In this document: positions 52,621 through 64,000 of the stretch, in pieces
Numbering within the stretch: position 1 is the first letter of the stretch
Layout of the letters: each line of letters opens with the position of its first letter
Assembly (NCBI GenBank): GCA_964035545.1
Contig: OZ037772.1
Location: 7,552,389 to 7,616,388, forward strand
From: Bugula neritina
Lineage: Eukaryota > Bryozoa > Gymnolaemata > Cheilostomatida > Bugulidae
Reading direction: 5' to 3'
Length of the DNA: 64,000 bases
The notes under the pieces: generated by a model
What the model saw: the letters and a program-made list of their open reading frames with translations, nothing else
The model's database searches: none
What the model was told of the DNA's origin: nothing
Translations under genes and position numbers: made by a program

Positions 52621-54299
52621 TAATAGAATTATTAGTAGTAGTGGTGAAGTTGTTTTTGGTTCTGACGTTAGTACTGTTAGCGGTAGAGATGGTGTTGGTA
52701 GAAATAGGATTAGTGGTTGTGCACTCATAGTTGAAGGCATAAAGCATAAACCAGAATTGAATACATATATAACATAGATATGATATGACTTCTTATTTAT
52801 ATTGATTTACTATCTTGCATGAACATGGCATTTTCGCTATCAACATTAGTGTTTGTATTATACACTTTCACTAAACAAGCTTGTTAAATTTATAAAAAAT
52901 TATGTAGGTGATGACTGTTGCATATCTGTGTTTAATTTTGAAAATATCATGTTGCATAATTATTTTTTAGGTGTCTGGTGAGCGGACGACTTCATTTTCG
53001 GCTGCTTCATGGCACCTTTATTTTCGGAAAAGATGTAACCACTTGTAAAATCAGTTTTTTTATGGTGAACTTAACAATATAATGTTTAACAAAATTCTTT
53101 CTTGGTTAAAAATAAAGGTATACCGTCTTTGGCTTTCTGTTATTTCTATATTGTGTTCTTCTGTTGCTATGTGTAATTGATGAGATGACTCCAAACTCTT
53201 GCACATCCGCCACAATAAAGTATATAATTTTGCTATGGGCATCAAGATTTTGTTATAAGTAGATATAGTTTTGCAATGATAGTGTTGATGCTGCAGCAGG
53301 TAACATTCTAGTAGGATAAACCAAACAGAATTTAAGCTAAAACATTCTAAAAAAATACAGCATCGCTTGAGCCACCTTGCCTTCTCTCTTTTCTAGGCAA
53401 AAGTTGTTAGCTAAATAAGGAAAAGACAAATTAATGATTTCTGTGAGAGTTGTCTACTACAAAAATTACGTAGCAGATCATCATTAGTAACCATAACAAC
53501 ACGTACATGTTTACAGCACTCATGTGCTCTCTTTGTTCTGATTCGTCAACAGTAGCGCCCTAGACAGTCGATGTTATCGCACGAAAATATATTGTTTATT
53601 GCGGCTAATATCGCGAAATGGCAAAATGAGGATCGACCCTGACAGTCGTAAAAGCCGTGTGATGCACTGGCTGTCTAACAAATGACGTCTTAGATGGAAA
53701 TTTTACAGACGCTGGAATAGGATATCCACTCGAATTAATTTTTGGCACAAGTGAAACCATTTACTTTGCAGACAACAAATCATTGACAGTTAGACGTCTG
53801 TGCTTAGAGAATGGGGTCTGGAAAGTTAAAACTTTGTTCACTACCGACAAATTTGCTCTGGCACTCGCCTTAAGCCCATCTAAAGAGTTCATGTATATTT
53901 CTCACGCAGAAGGTCTCAATAGGTATTGTATGGTATGTAAGGATGCAGAAACTTTACTGATAGTTGAGACTAATGGAACTCACAATGATGGCGACTTACA
54001 GCTCTCAACTACAAGTCCTATTGAACACATTCTATTTATAGACAATGAAAACTTCCTGTTAGCCGACACAGATAATCACGTGATTCGGGTAGTTGAACTG
54101 AGAAAGTCTCGGATTAGCACTTTGTGTCAACCCCAATCTTCTCCCCTGCTTGCCGAGAAAGCTGGGGACATCAGAAACTGTGTACTAAGATTTCCTATAC
54201 ACCTGCTGAATATAAAAGATATCAAAGTCATTTTTATTTTAGGCCTTGACAGCTATTACTTTCTCCGTTACAGTAAGGCTTAACTTATTTTCTCAAAAT

Positions 54300-55665
54300 T
54301 GTCAAACCAAAATTTTTTTTAAAAAAAGTAACCCTTTCTTGCTTGTTTTGATTAACAACTCTGCATATTACATATCTAGTTGAGTTAAAAATCATTTTGG
54401 TCTAGTATAAAAAATGCATATGCTAATTTTATCATTTTCCAGCAGTAAAAAAATTCTTTATCTATCTTGTGTTTATAGTTTTTAAACTAGTTTAGACACT
54501 GACACTCTTCAAGTAGTTACAAAACTAGTACTTGTGTACTTAAGATACATCACCATACTTTTTATATTTGCTAGACACCAATGGGAAGGCAGCAGATTAT
54601 TCGTTGTACCCACCGATTATTAAATCGAAAGCCTCTACTAAAACGACAAGCGAAAGATATACAACAACTCCAGATCTAGAAATAAATCTAACCGTAAATA
54701 GAGAACTTGCAACCCAAGCAAGTAATCCAAATGCAATAAAACCATCATCAACTAGAATTCCAAAAACAACAAAATTCTGGCAAACTCTAGCAGTCATGAT
54801 AGTTTTGGGTTTATTCACTTTAGCTCTTATGATTGTGATATTTTTAGTTGTTCTAGAATATACTTGATACTTTTCTTGTTTTCTGGTTGATTTGAACTCT
54901 ATACTCTATTTCTAACAGGCAACCCTTTTCTATTAGACTTTTGTATTATATGGTAACATATGGTATAATTACAAATTTAGAATTGATTGGCTAAATAGTA
55001 ATACACTGTGTATTTTACTTTGTCTTTGCTACACTACTAGTGTAGTATATGTGATACTTTTAAAATAAACGCAATTGTTTTATTGTATTATTTGTCTATA
55101 CGAATACTGTAAGTATTAGTTATTTGATAAAAACTAAATGTAAATATTAGATTAAATCTAGTCTTTCAAACTTAGAAACTTCAATTTTGAATATATAAAT
55201 TATAAACAGCTTTTAACTTAAACACTGAAGTTTCTGTGTAGGCCGACATCTAATAATTTAGTATCAACATTTTTTTTATTTAATAAATGGAAGTATTTTG
55301 TAATAGCATTTTTTAACATTTAATTATTGGGGTTGAACATCAAATACTAAAATTTCAATCAAACAAGTTGTTATAATAGACAATATTGAATGTTGATTCT
55401 TCATGAGTGATTAGCAATAAAAACGCAAACCTTCAAAAACTATGGTACTGATAGCAGTAAGATTGTTTGTACAGAAATCATCATCATGATAAGACTATGT
55501 ATTAAATGCAACTTTACTGCTACACGTATATACAAGGTTAACACAAAACGCTATCTCCTACTTGTAAACGCACAGCACCTTACAGAAAACTAATATCGCT
55601 CATTGAAATACACTATATATACTCTTGATGCTTCATGAAGTCTACAAAAGATAAATAAGTGCTGA
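54300..55665 (+). repeat. Left arm of a large inverted duplication
   Basis: Includes the intron before, the whole of, and the flank after the stalk/TM exon of copy B. It is matched in reverse by about 60160-61515. Landmarks: TTTTTAAACTAGTTTAGACA at 54477 (complement near 61332) and TACAAGGTTAACACAA at 55532 (complement near 60292). AATAAA at 55064-55069 is a candidate polyadenylation signal for copy B. Confidence 0.75.
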
Positions 55666-56600
55666 AATATGCATAAATACATTTTATGAAATAAAAAAGG
55701 GTTTTTCTTTCTGAAGTATTTTGTGAAAATTAAATTCAGCAGAAATATTAACAACTTTTTATAATATCATCAGCAAAAAAGATGCTTAAAAATTGTGAAT
55801 TTATTAGTCATTTATTCTTATAGTTTTTTTATTTTGTGAATTTAAAGTTGTTTTACTTACGCAATTGAAATAGTATATGCAATTCATGTATATAAACTTT
55901 TTTAAGTAAAAATAATTATAATTTTTTTGGAGAAATATTTTTAGTGCACACAGACTTGTAAACAAAATGAATCAACATTCTTATGACACGCTGTCACACT
56001 AAAATGTTCAACAATTGATGGTTTGCAGAAATTATTTTCATAATTACATTTATTGTATAGTAGAACGGGAAACTAACCTCACAATTAGCAGCATTCAGAG
56101 GACCTAATCATGATACTTTCTGTAACTGTTGTAAGTAACTGGTAACATAACTCCAAGTCAAATATTTATTTCTCATTTCTCAGTATAGTATCTTTTTGAA
56201 ATGTTATCTACCACCACCTATCTAATGTAATCTCTGCAATATCATGTATAATTACAACATTCACTTCACAAAGGAGCAGTCGTGGTCTAGGGGTTAGAGC
56301 GTTTGCCTAGGAAACACAAGTTCACATGGGTTCAAGCCTAGACAAAGGTCATACATTTGTGATGTTAGGAAGAGCATTTAGTCATAATTGTTTTTTGCCT
56401 CATTCAAATAAGTCCTTATGTGAAACCCTTTTTATTAGGAGTTTCTCACAGGGATAGTGACTATAAACTTGTGTGAGTTTTTTTCTAGGTGTAAATTTTT
56501 ATTATAATAATGAATGTGCAGCTTATATATTATAATCTAAGCTTATTTTAATATATTATATAGTAACTATAGGATATGAGTACATGAGCCTTTTTTGAAA
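55665..56600 (+). repeat. Upstream region of NHL copy C, directly duplicated before copy D
   Basis: Diverged direct copy of about 62626-63290. Shared landmarks include CTGTCACACTAAAATGTTCA (55992 and 62933), CACAATTAGCAG and GTAAGTAACTGGTAACATAA (56131 and 63071). It contains the first mini-exon of copy C. The SINE at 56273-56480 is absent from the other copy. The conserved part just before the ATG probably includes promoter and 5' UTR. Confidence 0.75.
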
Positions 56601-59600
56601 AAAAACACAGGCTATGTGTGCGTGTGTGCGTGTGTGCGTGTGTGCGTGTGTGCGTGTGAGCGTGTGTGCGTGTGTGCGTGTGTGCGTGTGTGCGTGTGTG
56701 CGTGTGTGCGTGTGAGCGTGTGTGCGTGTGTGCGTGTGTGCGTGTGTGCGTGTGTGCGTGTGTGCGTGTGTGCGTGTGTGCGTGTGTGCGTGTGTGCGTG
56801 TGTGCGTGTGTGTGTGTGTTGTAGAAAGTACATTAGCAAAATAAAATCTAAATTAAAAACTTGCTGATGTCAAAAACGATTGAGATTGTCACTCACGTTG
56901 CTTTCATTCTTTTTTATAGATTTTCTTGACTTCAAGCTTGGCATTTGCTAGAGTAGAGTACAAAGAAGATGTAGCAGAGTAAGATATAATCTAATAAAAC
57001 TTGTTATTGCTATGTATGTTAAAGCCTATGTATTAGGGGGCAGCTGTGGTTTAGAGGTTAAAGTTTTTGCCTAGTAAACAGGTCATAGGTTTGAGCCCTG
57101 ACAATGGCCATAAGTGTTGTTGAAAATATTAGCATCCAATCAAAATTGCTCATATGCCGCATCTGAATAATTCCTCAGCTTGATTTAACAAAAACTCTTC
57201 CATCGAGGTTTCATTACAGGAATGGTGAACACAAACTTTCGCGATTGAGTATGTAGTCTAGGTATTGCAAATTGCAGATATGCTACTTGGCACATCTTTT
57301 TCAAGTATTGCAATTCAAGTTCCTTACATCAGTATGCATGTTAGTAACAAATAGTATGGCATGTTTTCTCTTCTACTACTGTGTACTCTATCTATACCTA
57401 CATCAAGTCGTGTTTGTAGTACTTGAAACAAAGCATCTAAATTCAGTCTATACTTGAAGCAAGTAGTATTTTAAAATCATATTCATAATACGTAATGCAC
57501 ATAACTCAGGTCATATTATTAGTATTTGATATGTGTATCTCATGTCATGTTTATGGTACGTGATCATGTACTCACCTCAAGTCATTTCAAGTTTCTTACG
57601 GTGATGTAATATATTACTTTTCTTGAGTGCTATTCACTCATCATTTCTTACCTCAATTAACTGTGCTATGTGCAGACATAATTTTAAGTGCATAACCAGT
57701 GAAAAATAATATCTATCAAATTGTTTATATGAAGAACAGGAGAACAAAATTACAAAATGCATAGCATGTGACTATAGTAAGAAAAGACAACTGCAAGTTA
57801 CAACAACTGTTTGCTTTTTTTCAGCTTAAAATTTGAAAGAGTAAACTTTGAAGGAAACGCCAGCGAAGCAAACGTTTCGGAAGATGTCTTTTTCAGAAGT
57901 ATTGCAGAAGACGCATATATTCCGGGAAATTATCTTGTATCTAAAGGATTTGCTTTGTACACAACTAAAGATCTGAATGAGGCTACCTTAATTGCTGGTC
58001 GGTTGGTAGACATGGGATATCAAGAAGGGATAGGAAGTGATGCTAGGTTTGGGGAAATTCTTGGAATAGTAGCATCCCCGACGAGCCGACAGACAACTTG
58101 GATAGCGGATTTCACCAACCATTGCATTCGTTGGATTGACCGCCAAACCAACATGGTGAATCATTTAACTGGAATGTGCGAAAATGATGAAAAAAAAGAT
58201 GGAAACTTTGATGAAGCCCGATTAAACACACCTTTGGAACTAGTTGCAGTAACAAGCTCTAAGATATATTTTACTAGTGGCCAAGAATATGCAATAAAGT
58301 GTTTGTGTAGTGAGAGCAATGTTTGGATAGTTAAGACTCTATACAACTTTGAAAAAAGAATCATTGGCTTTGCGTTGAATCCTTCTCAATCCATGGTATA
58401 TATATTACATAGAAAAGGAGTGGGCAGAATCAACAAATGGTTCAACGCTAAGAGCTATCAAGTAATTGTAAATGATTATCGCTATCACACTGATGGACGG
58501 CTTGAAGCAGCCAGCGTCAACTTTGTCTCAGGCATTCACTTCTTCGACGATAACAATTTTCTTTTAGCCGAAGCATACCTTCACGATCTCCGGGTAGTCC
58601 AACTTAGAAAATCTAGAATTTCTTCTATTTGCATACTTCAACCTCCAGAACTACCAGAAAAACTGAGCTCTGGTCGCATTAATGAATGCCACATAAGATT
58701 TCCAAGAAAGTTTGCAAGAGTTGCTGAAGATTCCAATAAAATAAGAATCATAGGATTAAGAAATCACTACAGCTTGGAATTTGGTTTGTATTCAATAATA
58801 TATAGTTATATATATTGCAACTTTTTAAGTCTTTTTAATTCTTTTGTTAGTAAAATGAAAAACAAGTGAAATTTCTATTTTACAACAAATGAAAGTAGCG
58901 GAACTATTTTACCAATTTCTGTTTTCATCTTTGGAATCTAAATTGACTAACAACATTAGATAACATTTTACCATCAAAAAAATTAGGAGACTTATGAGCA
59001 AAATTTTTTTTTCTATTTTTAGTAAATACCACCAAAGTCAAACAATCAGAAACCAAACCTACAACACTAACCACGAGGCAACAAGCAACAAAAGCAACAA
59101 AAACAACGGAAAAAACAAAAACACCAACAACAACAGAAACAAAAGCAACAACAACAACAGAAACAAAAACAACAACATATAGAAAGACAATAAAACCAAA
59201 CTCAAAAAAGAAACCAGAAATTGAAGTGACCACCAAAGTAAAGCCTGTGGAAACTGTTAGGCCATCTAATACCACAGACGACGTCGTGCTTGTTGTTACA
59301 CTTGAAGCGTTAGCCTTTTTGCTCATCTTTGTTCTGATCACCCTTGTGCTAAAATACTTTGACAATAAACCAAGTAAGTTTGAAAGCTTTTGATCAAACT
59401 TAGAGAATTAAAATTTTGCGCATCATTTAATAAATTTCTAAGAAGCTGCTTCCTTTTGATACACAAATCATGCTAAAAAACAATATTTGGTTTGAACATT
59501 TATCACTGTATCTATTTTTATGCTTACAGGCAGCTGGCTTTTATAGAATTTAAATGCCACAATAGAAATGTGTACACATGCAGTTTTATTCAAATTTAAT

Positions 59601-59795
59601 TAATTTTTTTCAAATGTGTACACAGTTTTATTCAAGTTCATGCAATTAATTTTTTTCAAATGTGTACACAGTTTTATTCAAATTTAATTGATTTTTTTAT
59701 ATCTATAAATGTTATTTTATTTTATATTTCAACTGACCATTTCATTCTAATTTGTTATAGCTTTCAAAAATTACTTTTGTAGAAGAGAAATTTGA
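56110..59795 (+). CDS. NHL-propeller type I membrane protein, copy C (about 474 aa)
   Basis: Exons: 56110-56130 (MILSVTV, donor GTAAGT), 56920-56978 ([19 protein letters not shown]), 57825-58783 (propeller), 59023-59373 (stalk and TM), 59761-59795 (tail [14 protein letters not shown]). The joined N-terminus is a textbook signal peptide ending near LAFA. The propeller has [60 protein letters not shown] and [15 protein letters not shown]. The stalk is a Thr/Lys repeat ([14 protein letters not shown]), and the helix is [21 protein letters not shown] second frame through the last exon stays open to 59919 ([15 protein letters not shown] ... KKKRRIRK), 52 codons, but does not match the donor phase; either the short tail is real or a one-base shift truncated a longer one. 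The donor after the propeller (GTTTGT) is weak. Confidence 0.8.
56273..56480 (+). mobile_element. SINE in intron 1 of NHL copy C
   Basis: Head GTGGTCTAGGGGTTAGAGCG, B-box-like GGGTTCAAGCC, core GGAAGAGCATTTAGTCATAA, 3' block GGGATAGTGACTATAAACTT. It lies in the otherwise duplicated upstream block; the paralogous site near 63165 has no SINE. Confidence 0.85.
56613..56820. repeat. GTGTGC-type microsatellite in intron 1 of NHL copy C
   Basis: About 200 bp of (GTGTGTGC)n with occasional GTGAGC units. The Cys/Val frame over it is spurious. Confidence 0.95.
57038..57255 (+). mobile_element. Diverged SINE in intron 2 of NHL copy C
   Basis: Head GTGGTTTAGAGGTTAAAG, B-box-like AGGTTTGAGCCCTGAC, core remnant AGCATCCAATCAAAATTGCT. 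More diverged than the other copies. Confidence 0.75.
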
Positions 59796-60000
59796 CCTTG
59801 AAGTGCAAGTGCAGTCTTCTGAAATGATGCTTGATAATAATAATGACAACCAGGCCATTGTATCAAACTCTTCTCTGTCTAAAAAAAAGAGACGTATAAG
59901 AAAACCTCAGAATATATAAACCAACTTCTTACAAAAAAGGATTCTATTTTGGTTAAAACAATCTTGATCTAACTCAGAAAGAGCAGAGGCAGTGAATTAT

Positions 60001-60165
60001 CTATTGCCTCGTGCAGCTAGATATGCTAACAGAACAGAAGTGGTAAAATATCTTTGCAGACTACCATTAGTTAAATATGAGCGACTGTTTGCTAAAAACT
60101 CCAAAGGAGTAACAGCATTACAATTAGCATGTGACCTCAAAAGATTACAGCCACATAGCACATAA
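60001..60165 (+). pseudogene. Decayed ankyrin-repeat fragment
   Basis: Reads AARYANRTEVVKYLCRLPLV, then RLFAKNSKGVTALQLACD. It matches the second-type ankyrin repeat and the next repeat start of the gene at 14620 (AASNGRTDVVEYLCSLPVK, FAKDNNGWTALH). About one and a half repeats are recognisable and the frame closes at TAA 60163-60165. It sits about 80 bp after the alternative end of NHL copy C, at the edge of the inverted duplication. Confidence 0.75.
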
Positions 60166-61515
60166 TTATCTTTGGTAGACTTAACGAGACATCACAGTAT
60201 GTATATAGTTTATTTCAGCCAGTGATATTAGCCTTCTTTGTAGAGCTGTGCATTTAAAAGTGAGAGGTTACTACATTGTGTTAACCTTGTATGTACATGC
60301 AGCTGTAAAATTGTATTTAATACATATTTTTATCACAATGATTTTTATACAAGCTATCTTGCTGTTATCAGTACTATAGAGTTGAAAAATTATTGTTTTT
60401 ATTTCTAATCACTTGTGAAGATTCAATATAGATTATGATAATAACTTGTTTGATTGAAATTTTAGTAAAAAAAAATCAGTACTAATAAATAAATGTTGTA
60501 AAATGCTATTGAAAATTAATTGCATAAAATAAGAGATAAGGTTTTTTTTTTCAAACCAACACATGAACTAGCTGCCTACAAAGAGTTTTTAATCTTTTAG
60601 TTAAAAGCTGTTTAAAATATATATTTAAAATTGAAGTTTCTAAGTTTGAGAGACTAAATTAAAAATAGTAATCACATTTTATTTTTTTAAATTCTTAAAA
60701 CTCTATAAACAAATACCCACTGAAATAAAACAATTATGTTTACATTAAAAGTATTACATATTATGTTAAATTACTTGCTCAACAAAGCCAAAGCATATTA
60801 TTTTAGCCAATCAATTCTAACATTGTACATGATTTTATTATTGGTTGCTTTATACAAAATAGGTCTAGCAATGAAGAAATAGAGCAGAATTGAAATAAAC
60901 AATGGACAGCTAAAAAAGAAAGCAAGAAAGCTATCAAGTATTTTCTAGAACTAATAAAATATCACAACCATGAGGGCTAGAGTAAAAACCCAGAACTATC
61001 AGGACTGCCAGAGTCTGCCAGAATTTTGTTGTTCTTTTTGTTATTTCCAGAATTCTAGTTGATGATGGTTTTGGGACATTTGAATAACTTGCTTGGGTTG
61101 CAAGTTCTATATTTGCGGTTAGTTTTATTTTTAGATCTGGAGTTGTTGTGTATCTTTCGCTTGTCGTTTTAGTAGAGGTTTTTGATTTATTAACCAGTGG
61201 GTATAAAGAATAATCCGCTGCTTTCCCGTTAGTTTCCAACAGATATAAAAAGCATGATGATGTGTTTTAAGTACACAAGTACTAGTATTGTAACTGCTTA
61301 TAAAGAGTGTCAGTGTCTAAACTAGTTTAAAAACCATAAGCACAAAATAGATAAAGAAATTCTTCTACTGCATTGAAAAGATCAAATTCGCATAATGCAT
61401 TTTTTGTACTAGACCAGGATAATTTTTAACTCAGCTAGATATGTAATATGTTCACAGTTTCGACAGAATGCGGAGTTGTCAACTAAAGCAAGGGAAACTT
61501 GTTTTTTTTTAAAAA
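60160..61515 (-). repeat. Right arm of the large inverted duplication
   Basis: Reverse-orientation copy of about 54300-55665, diverged by substitutions and small indels. It contains the pseudo-exon at 60934-61233. Confidence 0.7.
60934..61233 (-). pseudogene. Inverted copy of the NHL copy B stalk/TM exon
   Basis: Reads TNGKAADYSLYPLVNKSKTS, TTKFWQTLAVLIVLG, ending LVLENT, against TNGKAADYSLYPPIIKSKAS, TTKFWQTLAVMIVLG and LVVLEYT in copy B. The acceptor has changed from TTTGCTAG to a sequence without AG (CTGTTGG), and indels shift the frame in the middle of the TM helix (FYSSPHGCD). There is no propeller next to it. It is therefore a dead exon copy. Confidence 0.8.
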
Positions 61516-61709
61516 TAGTCTTATGTTTGACAATTGTTATAACAAGCTGTGACAAAGTTGATGAGCTGTGACAATTGGTTTAGAACCACCCGGTGTCTGA
61601 AAATAAAGATGTGTGTTTCTGTGCCAGAATTAGAGATGGGATATATTGTCCTAAGAATGGTATTGGTAAAATTTAGTGGCTTATAAGTGTAATGTTGAGT
61701 TTGCCCAGT

Positions 61710-61780
61710 GCCTCCGTGGTGTGATGGTAGGACACTTGCTTGCAGGCCAGAGGACCCAGGTTCGATTCCCAGTGGGGGCA
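61710..61780 (+). tRNA. tRNA-like sequence, probably a pseudogene or SINE head
   Basis: 71 nt. The acceptor stem GCCTCCG/TGGGGGC pairs (two G-U), the D-stem GTGT/ACAC pairs, and the T-loop GGTTCGATTCC is intact. The T-stem has two A-C mismatches and the anticodon stem pairs poorly; the loop TTGCAGG would give GCA (Cys). T-rich sequence follows at 61785-61791. Weak stems favour a decayed gene. Confidence 0.4.
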
Positions 61781-61799
61781 AAATTATTTTTCAATAAGA

Positions 61800-62620
61800 A
61801 CTTTATTGTTGATCTGAAGATTGCATATTATTTATCAGCTTTTATATCAAATTAATACATAATTTAGGAGACTTCATTGTATTCTTAACTGTAAATGAAT
61901 AATTTGGAATTTTCACTATTTCAATAGCCAATGAATAAGTATGTAAACAAGAATTGTGAAATAATAAGTTGTGACACAAATAGATATTACAAACTGTGCA
62001 TTTTATACTAATTATAAGTGTAGGCTGAATAACCAAAAAAAATTGATGATTTGTCTGTCCCTGGAATCTAGACAAAAAGTAAACATCTTTAGTTTAAATA
62101 AAGTTAGAATTTTGGATTTTATGATCGCAAAACGTTTAGGCAGATGTGCTACGGAGATATTTATAGTTGGCTTCTGTTTGGACAGCATTACAGTTTCATA
62201 TAATTGAGTCAGTAAAAGAACTGGTGTATTTATTCCCTTTGTTGTCTTTACTCTCAAGAATGACTGGTAGATTTTCAGAACATACGTGATGTGCTCAACA
62301 AGTGTTGAGATTTACATATAATATAAATAAAGTTTGAAAGGAACAGAAAATATTTTATTTCTGAAACATTTTATGAATTGAGTTTAGTTGACTTATTAGC
62401 AAGTTTTTGTTTAATATTCTAAGCAAGAAACGTATCTAAAAGTTGATAGTTTCCTAGCATTTTATTCTTCTACTTTTTAATCTAGAACTTTAGACGTTTT
62501 TAATACTACTCTTGCCATTAAAATATTATGCAGTTCACCTGTATAACAGTTTTTTGAAAATTAATTGTAATTTTCTTTTGAGAAATATTTTTATTGAATC
62601 GGGGTCAAAAACAAAATAAA
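61800..62620. other. Non-coding stretch before the copy D upstream block
   Basis: AT-rich sequence with no recognised repeat or exon. Short frames on both strands overlap each other and lack splice context. Confidence 0.4.
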
Positions 62621-63049
62621 ACAATTGCATAAATACATTTATGAAATAGAAAAATATATTATTTTTCTGAAGTGTGAATTGAACTTAGCAAAAACATTAG
62701 CAACGTTTTGTAGCAAAACAGATGTTTAAAAATTTTAAATTTGTTAGTGTTGATTATTTTTATCTTTTCCTTATATAGTTAGTGATTTTAGAGTTGTTTC
62801 ACTTACAACATTTAAATAGTGCACAATTTATGTGCATAAACCTGTTTAAGTAAAACTACTTATAATTTTTATGAAGAAGTATTTTATTGTAAAAAGATTT
62901 GTAAACAAAATAAAAAATTCTAATGCCATGCTGTCACACTAAAATGTTCATCAATTGATTGTTTGCAGACATTATTCACATAATTACATTTATTTAATAG
63001 TAGAAAGGGAAACTAGCTTCACAATTAGCAGAGTTTAGAGTACTTCACA

Positions 63050-63797
<748 letters not shown>

Positions 63798-64000
63798 TAA
63801 GATAATACTTCTAATTGCTATGTGTGCAGCCTAAGTATACCAACTTATAGATATGCTAATTTGTAAATCTATTTTAAGTACTACAATTTTACATTTAATA
63901 TATGAGTCAGTTTACTTCATTTAGTACATACCAGCAACTTATGACCTAACATTAAAGTTTGCTCAAAATCAACTGAAATTTACAGTACATGGTATTTTTA

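Larger units (their letters stand above)
36692..53668. mobile_element. 16,977-bp insertion in the propeller exon of NHL copy B
   Basis: GGCTGTCTA occurs at both ends (36683-36691 and 53669-53677), and the exon is in perfect frame when the segment and one copy are removed. This is the signature of insertion with an 8- or 9-bp target duplication. If the duplication is 8 bp, the insert runs CAG...CTG with weak end symmetry (CAGTATATC against CAGTGCATC), which would fit a hAT-like mechanism; 9 bp would fit a Mutator-like one. No transposase frame is present. The insert holds other repeats and a candidate minus-strand gene, described separately; the rest (37-38.8, 39.0-40.9 and 51-52.4 kb) shows nothing I can name. 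Confidence 0.65.
34491..54867 (+). pseudogene. NHL-propeller membrane protein, copy B, interrupted by a 17-kb insert
   Basis: Parts: candidate 21-nt start exon 34491-34511 (MLSPLNL, donor GTAAGC); leader exon 34981-35045 (ITVIISLDASYGEVSFLDEV); propeller 5' part 36337-36691; propeller 3' part 53678-54272; stalk/TM exon 54575-54867 ending in TGA. Copies A and C have one uninterrupted propeller exon (941 and 959 nt). Removing 36692-53677 from B gives 950 nt in the same phase, with all blade motifs in register (NSVRGKARFHSITGVISS, SVWVADYLNGCIRKI, HNDGDLQLS, NFLLADTDNHVIRVV). The stalk has Ser/Thr-rich sequence, the TM is LAVMIVLGLFTLALMIVIFL, and the stop comes five residues after the helix, so there is no cytoplasmic tail. 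In-frame TGA just before 53669 and the lack of a usable acceptor argue against splicing the insert out. It is probably disrupted, though the coding sequence shows no other damage. Confidence 0.75.

Noticed and set aside
52339-52747. Poly-Thr, poly-Val/Ala and poly-Tyr frames
   Set aside because: Product of the AGT/AGC trinucleotide array, with no splice context or homology.
36692-53668. Polinton/Maverick element, suggested by the 15-20 kb size
   Set aside because: No PolB, integrase or capsid frames, no long terminal inverted repeats, and the duplication is 8-9 bp where Polintons give 6 bp.
36692-53677. The 17 kb as an ordinary intron
   Set aside because: A TGA stands in frame just before the right repeat, no acceptor gives the correct phase, and copies A and C have no intron here. 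CA|GTATAT on the left could act as a donor, so this is rejected only provisionally.
56595-56867. Cys/Val-rich open frame
   Set aside because: Product of the GTGTGC microsatellite in the intron of NHL copy C.

Overview
The window is AT-rich eukaryotic DNA with GT-AG introns, long non-coding stretches, many microsatellites and tRNA-derived SINEs. The protein families (caspase, ankyrin, NHL propellers) and the SINE core point to an invertebrate animal. A lophotrochozoan such as a bryozoan or mollusc is my guess; the phylum is not proven by anything seen here. No operons, CRISPR arrays or prokaryotic signals are present.

Layout. 40-376 is the last coding exon of an ankyrin-caspase gene whose body lies upstream of the window. 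377-14.5 kb is non-coding: a downstream flank, then a roughly 3.5-4.9 kb unit present three times, carrying a 16-bp minisatellite, CA arrays, a SINE and an 816-bp foldback element. 14,620-25,300 is an apparently complete seven-exon gene for a protein of about 2,882 residues. A single 7.3-kb exon encodes over 60 ankyrin repeats, and six small exons encode a C-terminal caspase domain with an intact His/Cys dyad. Its 3' end and flank are paralogous to 40-1,880, so the locus is a tandem duplication.

From about 30.3 kb to the window end there is a second tandem family on the same strand: secreted or type I membrane proteins with a signal peptide, an NHL-type beta-propeller, a Thr/Ser-rich stalk and one transmembrane helix. 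Copy A (30,331-33,369) and copy C (56,110-59,795) have complete propeller, stalk and TM exons. Copy B is split exactly in frame by a 16,977-bp insert flanked by a 9-bp duplication. Copy D starts at 63,050 and runs off the window. In at least two copies (C and D), and probably B, the first coding exon is only 21 nt.

The two families are interleaved: a decayed caspase p10 fragment lies just after copy A and a decayed ankyrin fragment just after copy C. An inverted copy of the copy-B stalk/TM exon lies at 60.9-61.2 kb, and the regions upstream of copies C and D are direct duplicates. The picture is a fast-evolving cluster of surface receptors and ankyrin-caspases, as expected of birth-and-death loci in immunity or self-recognition. 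That functional reading is inference. The 17-kb insert also holds four minus-strand segments that look like exons of an unrelated, unrecognised gene, plus SINE, foldback, MITE and non-LTR retrotransposon remnants.
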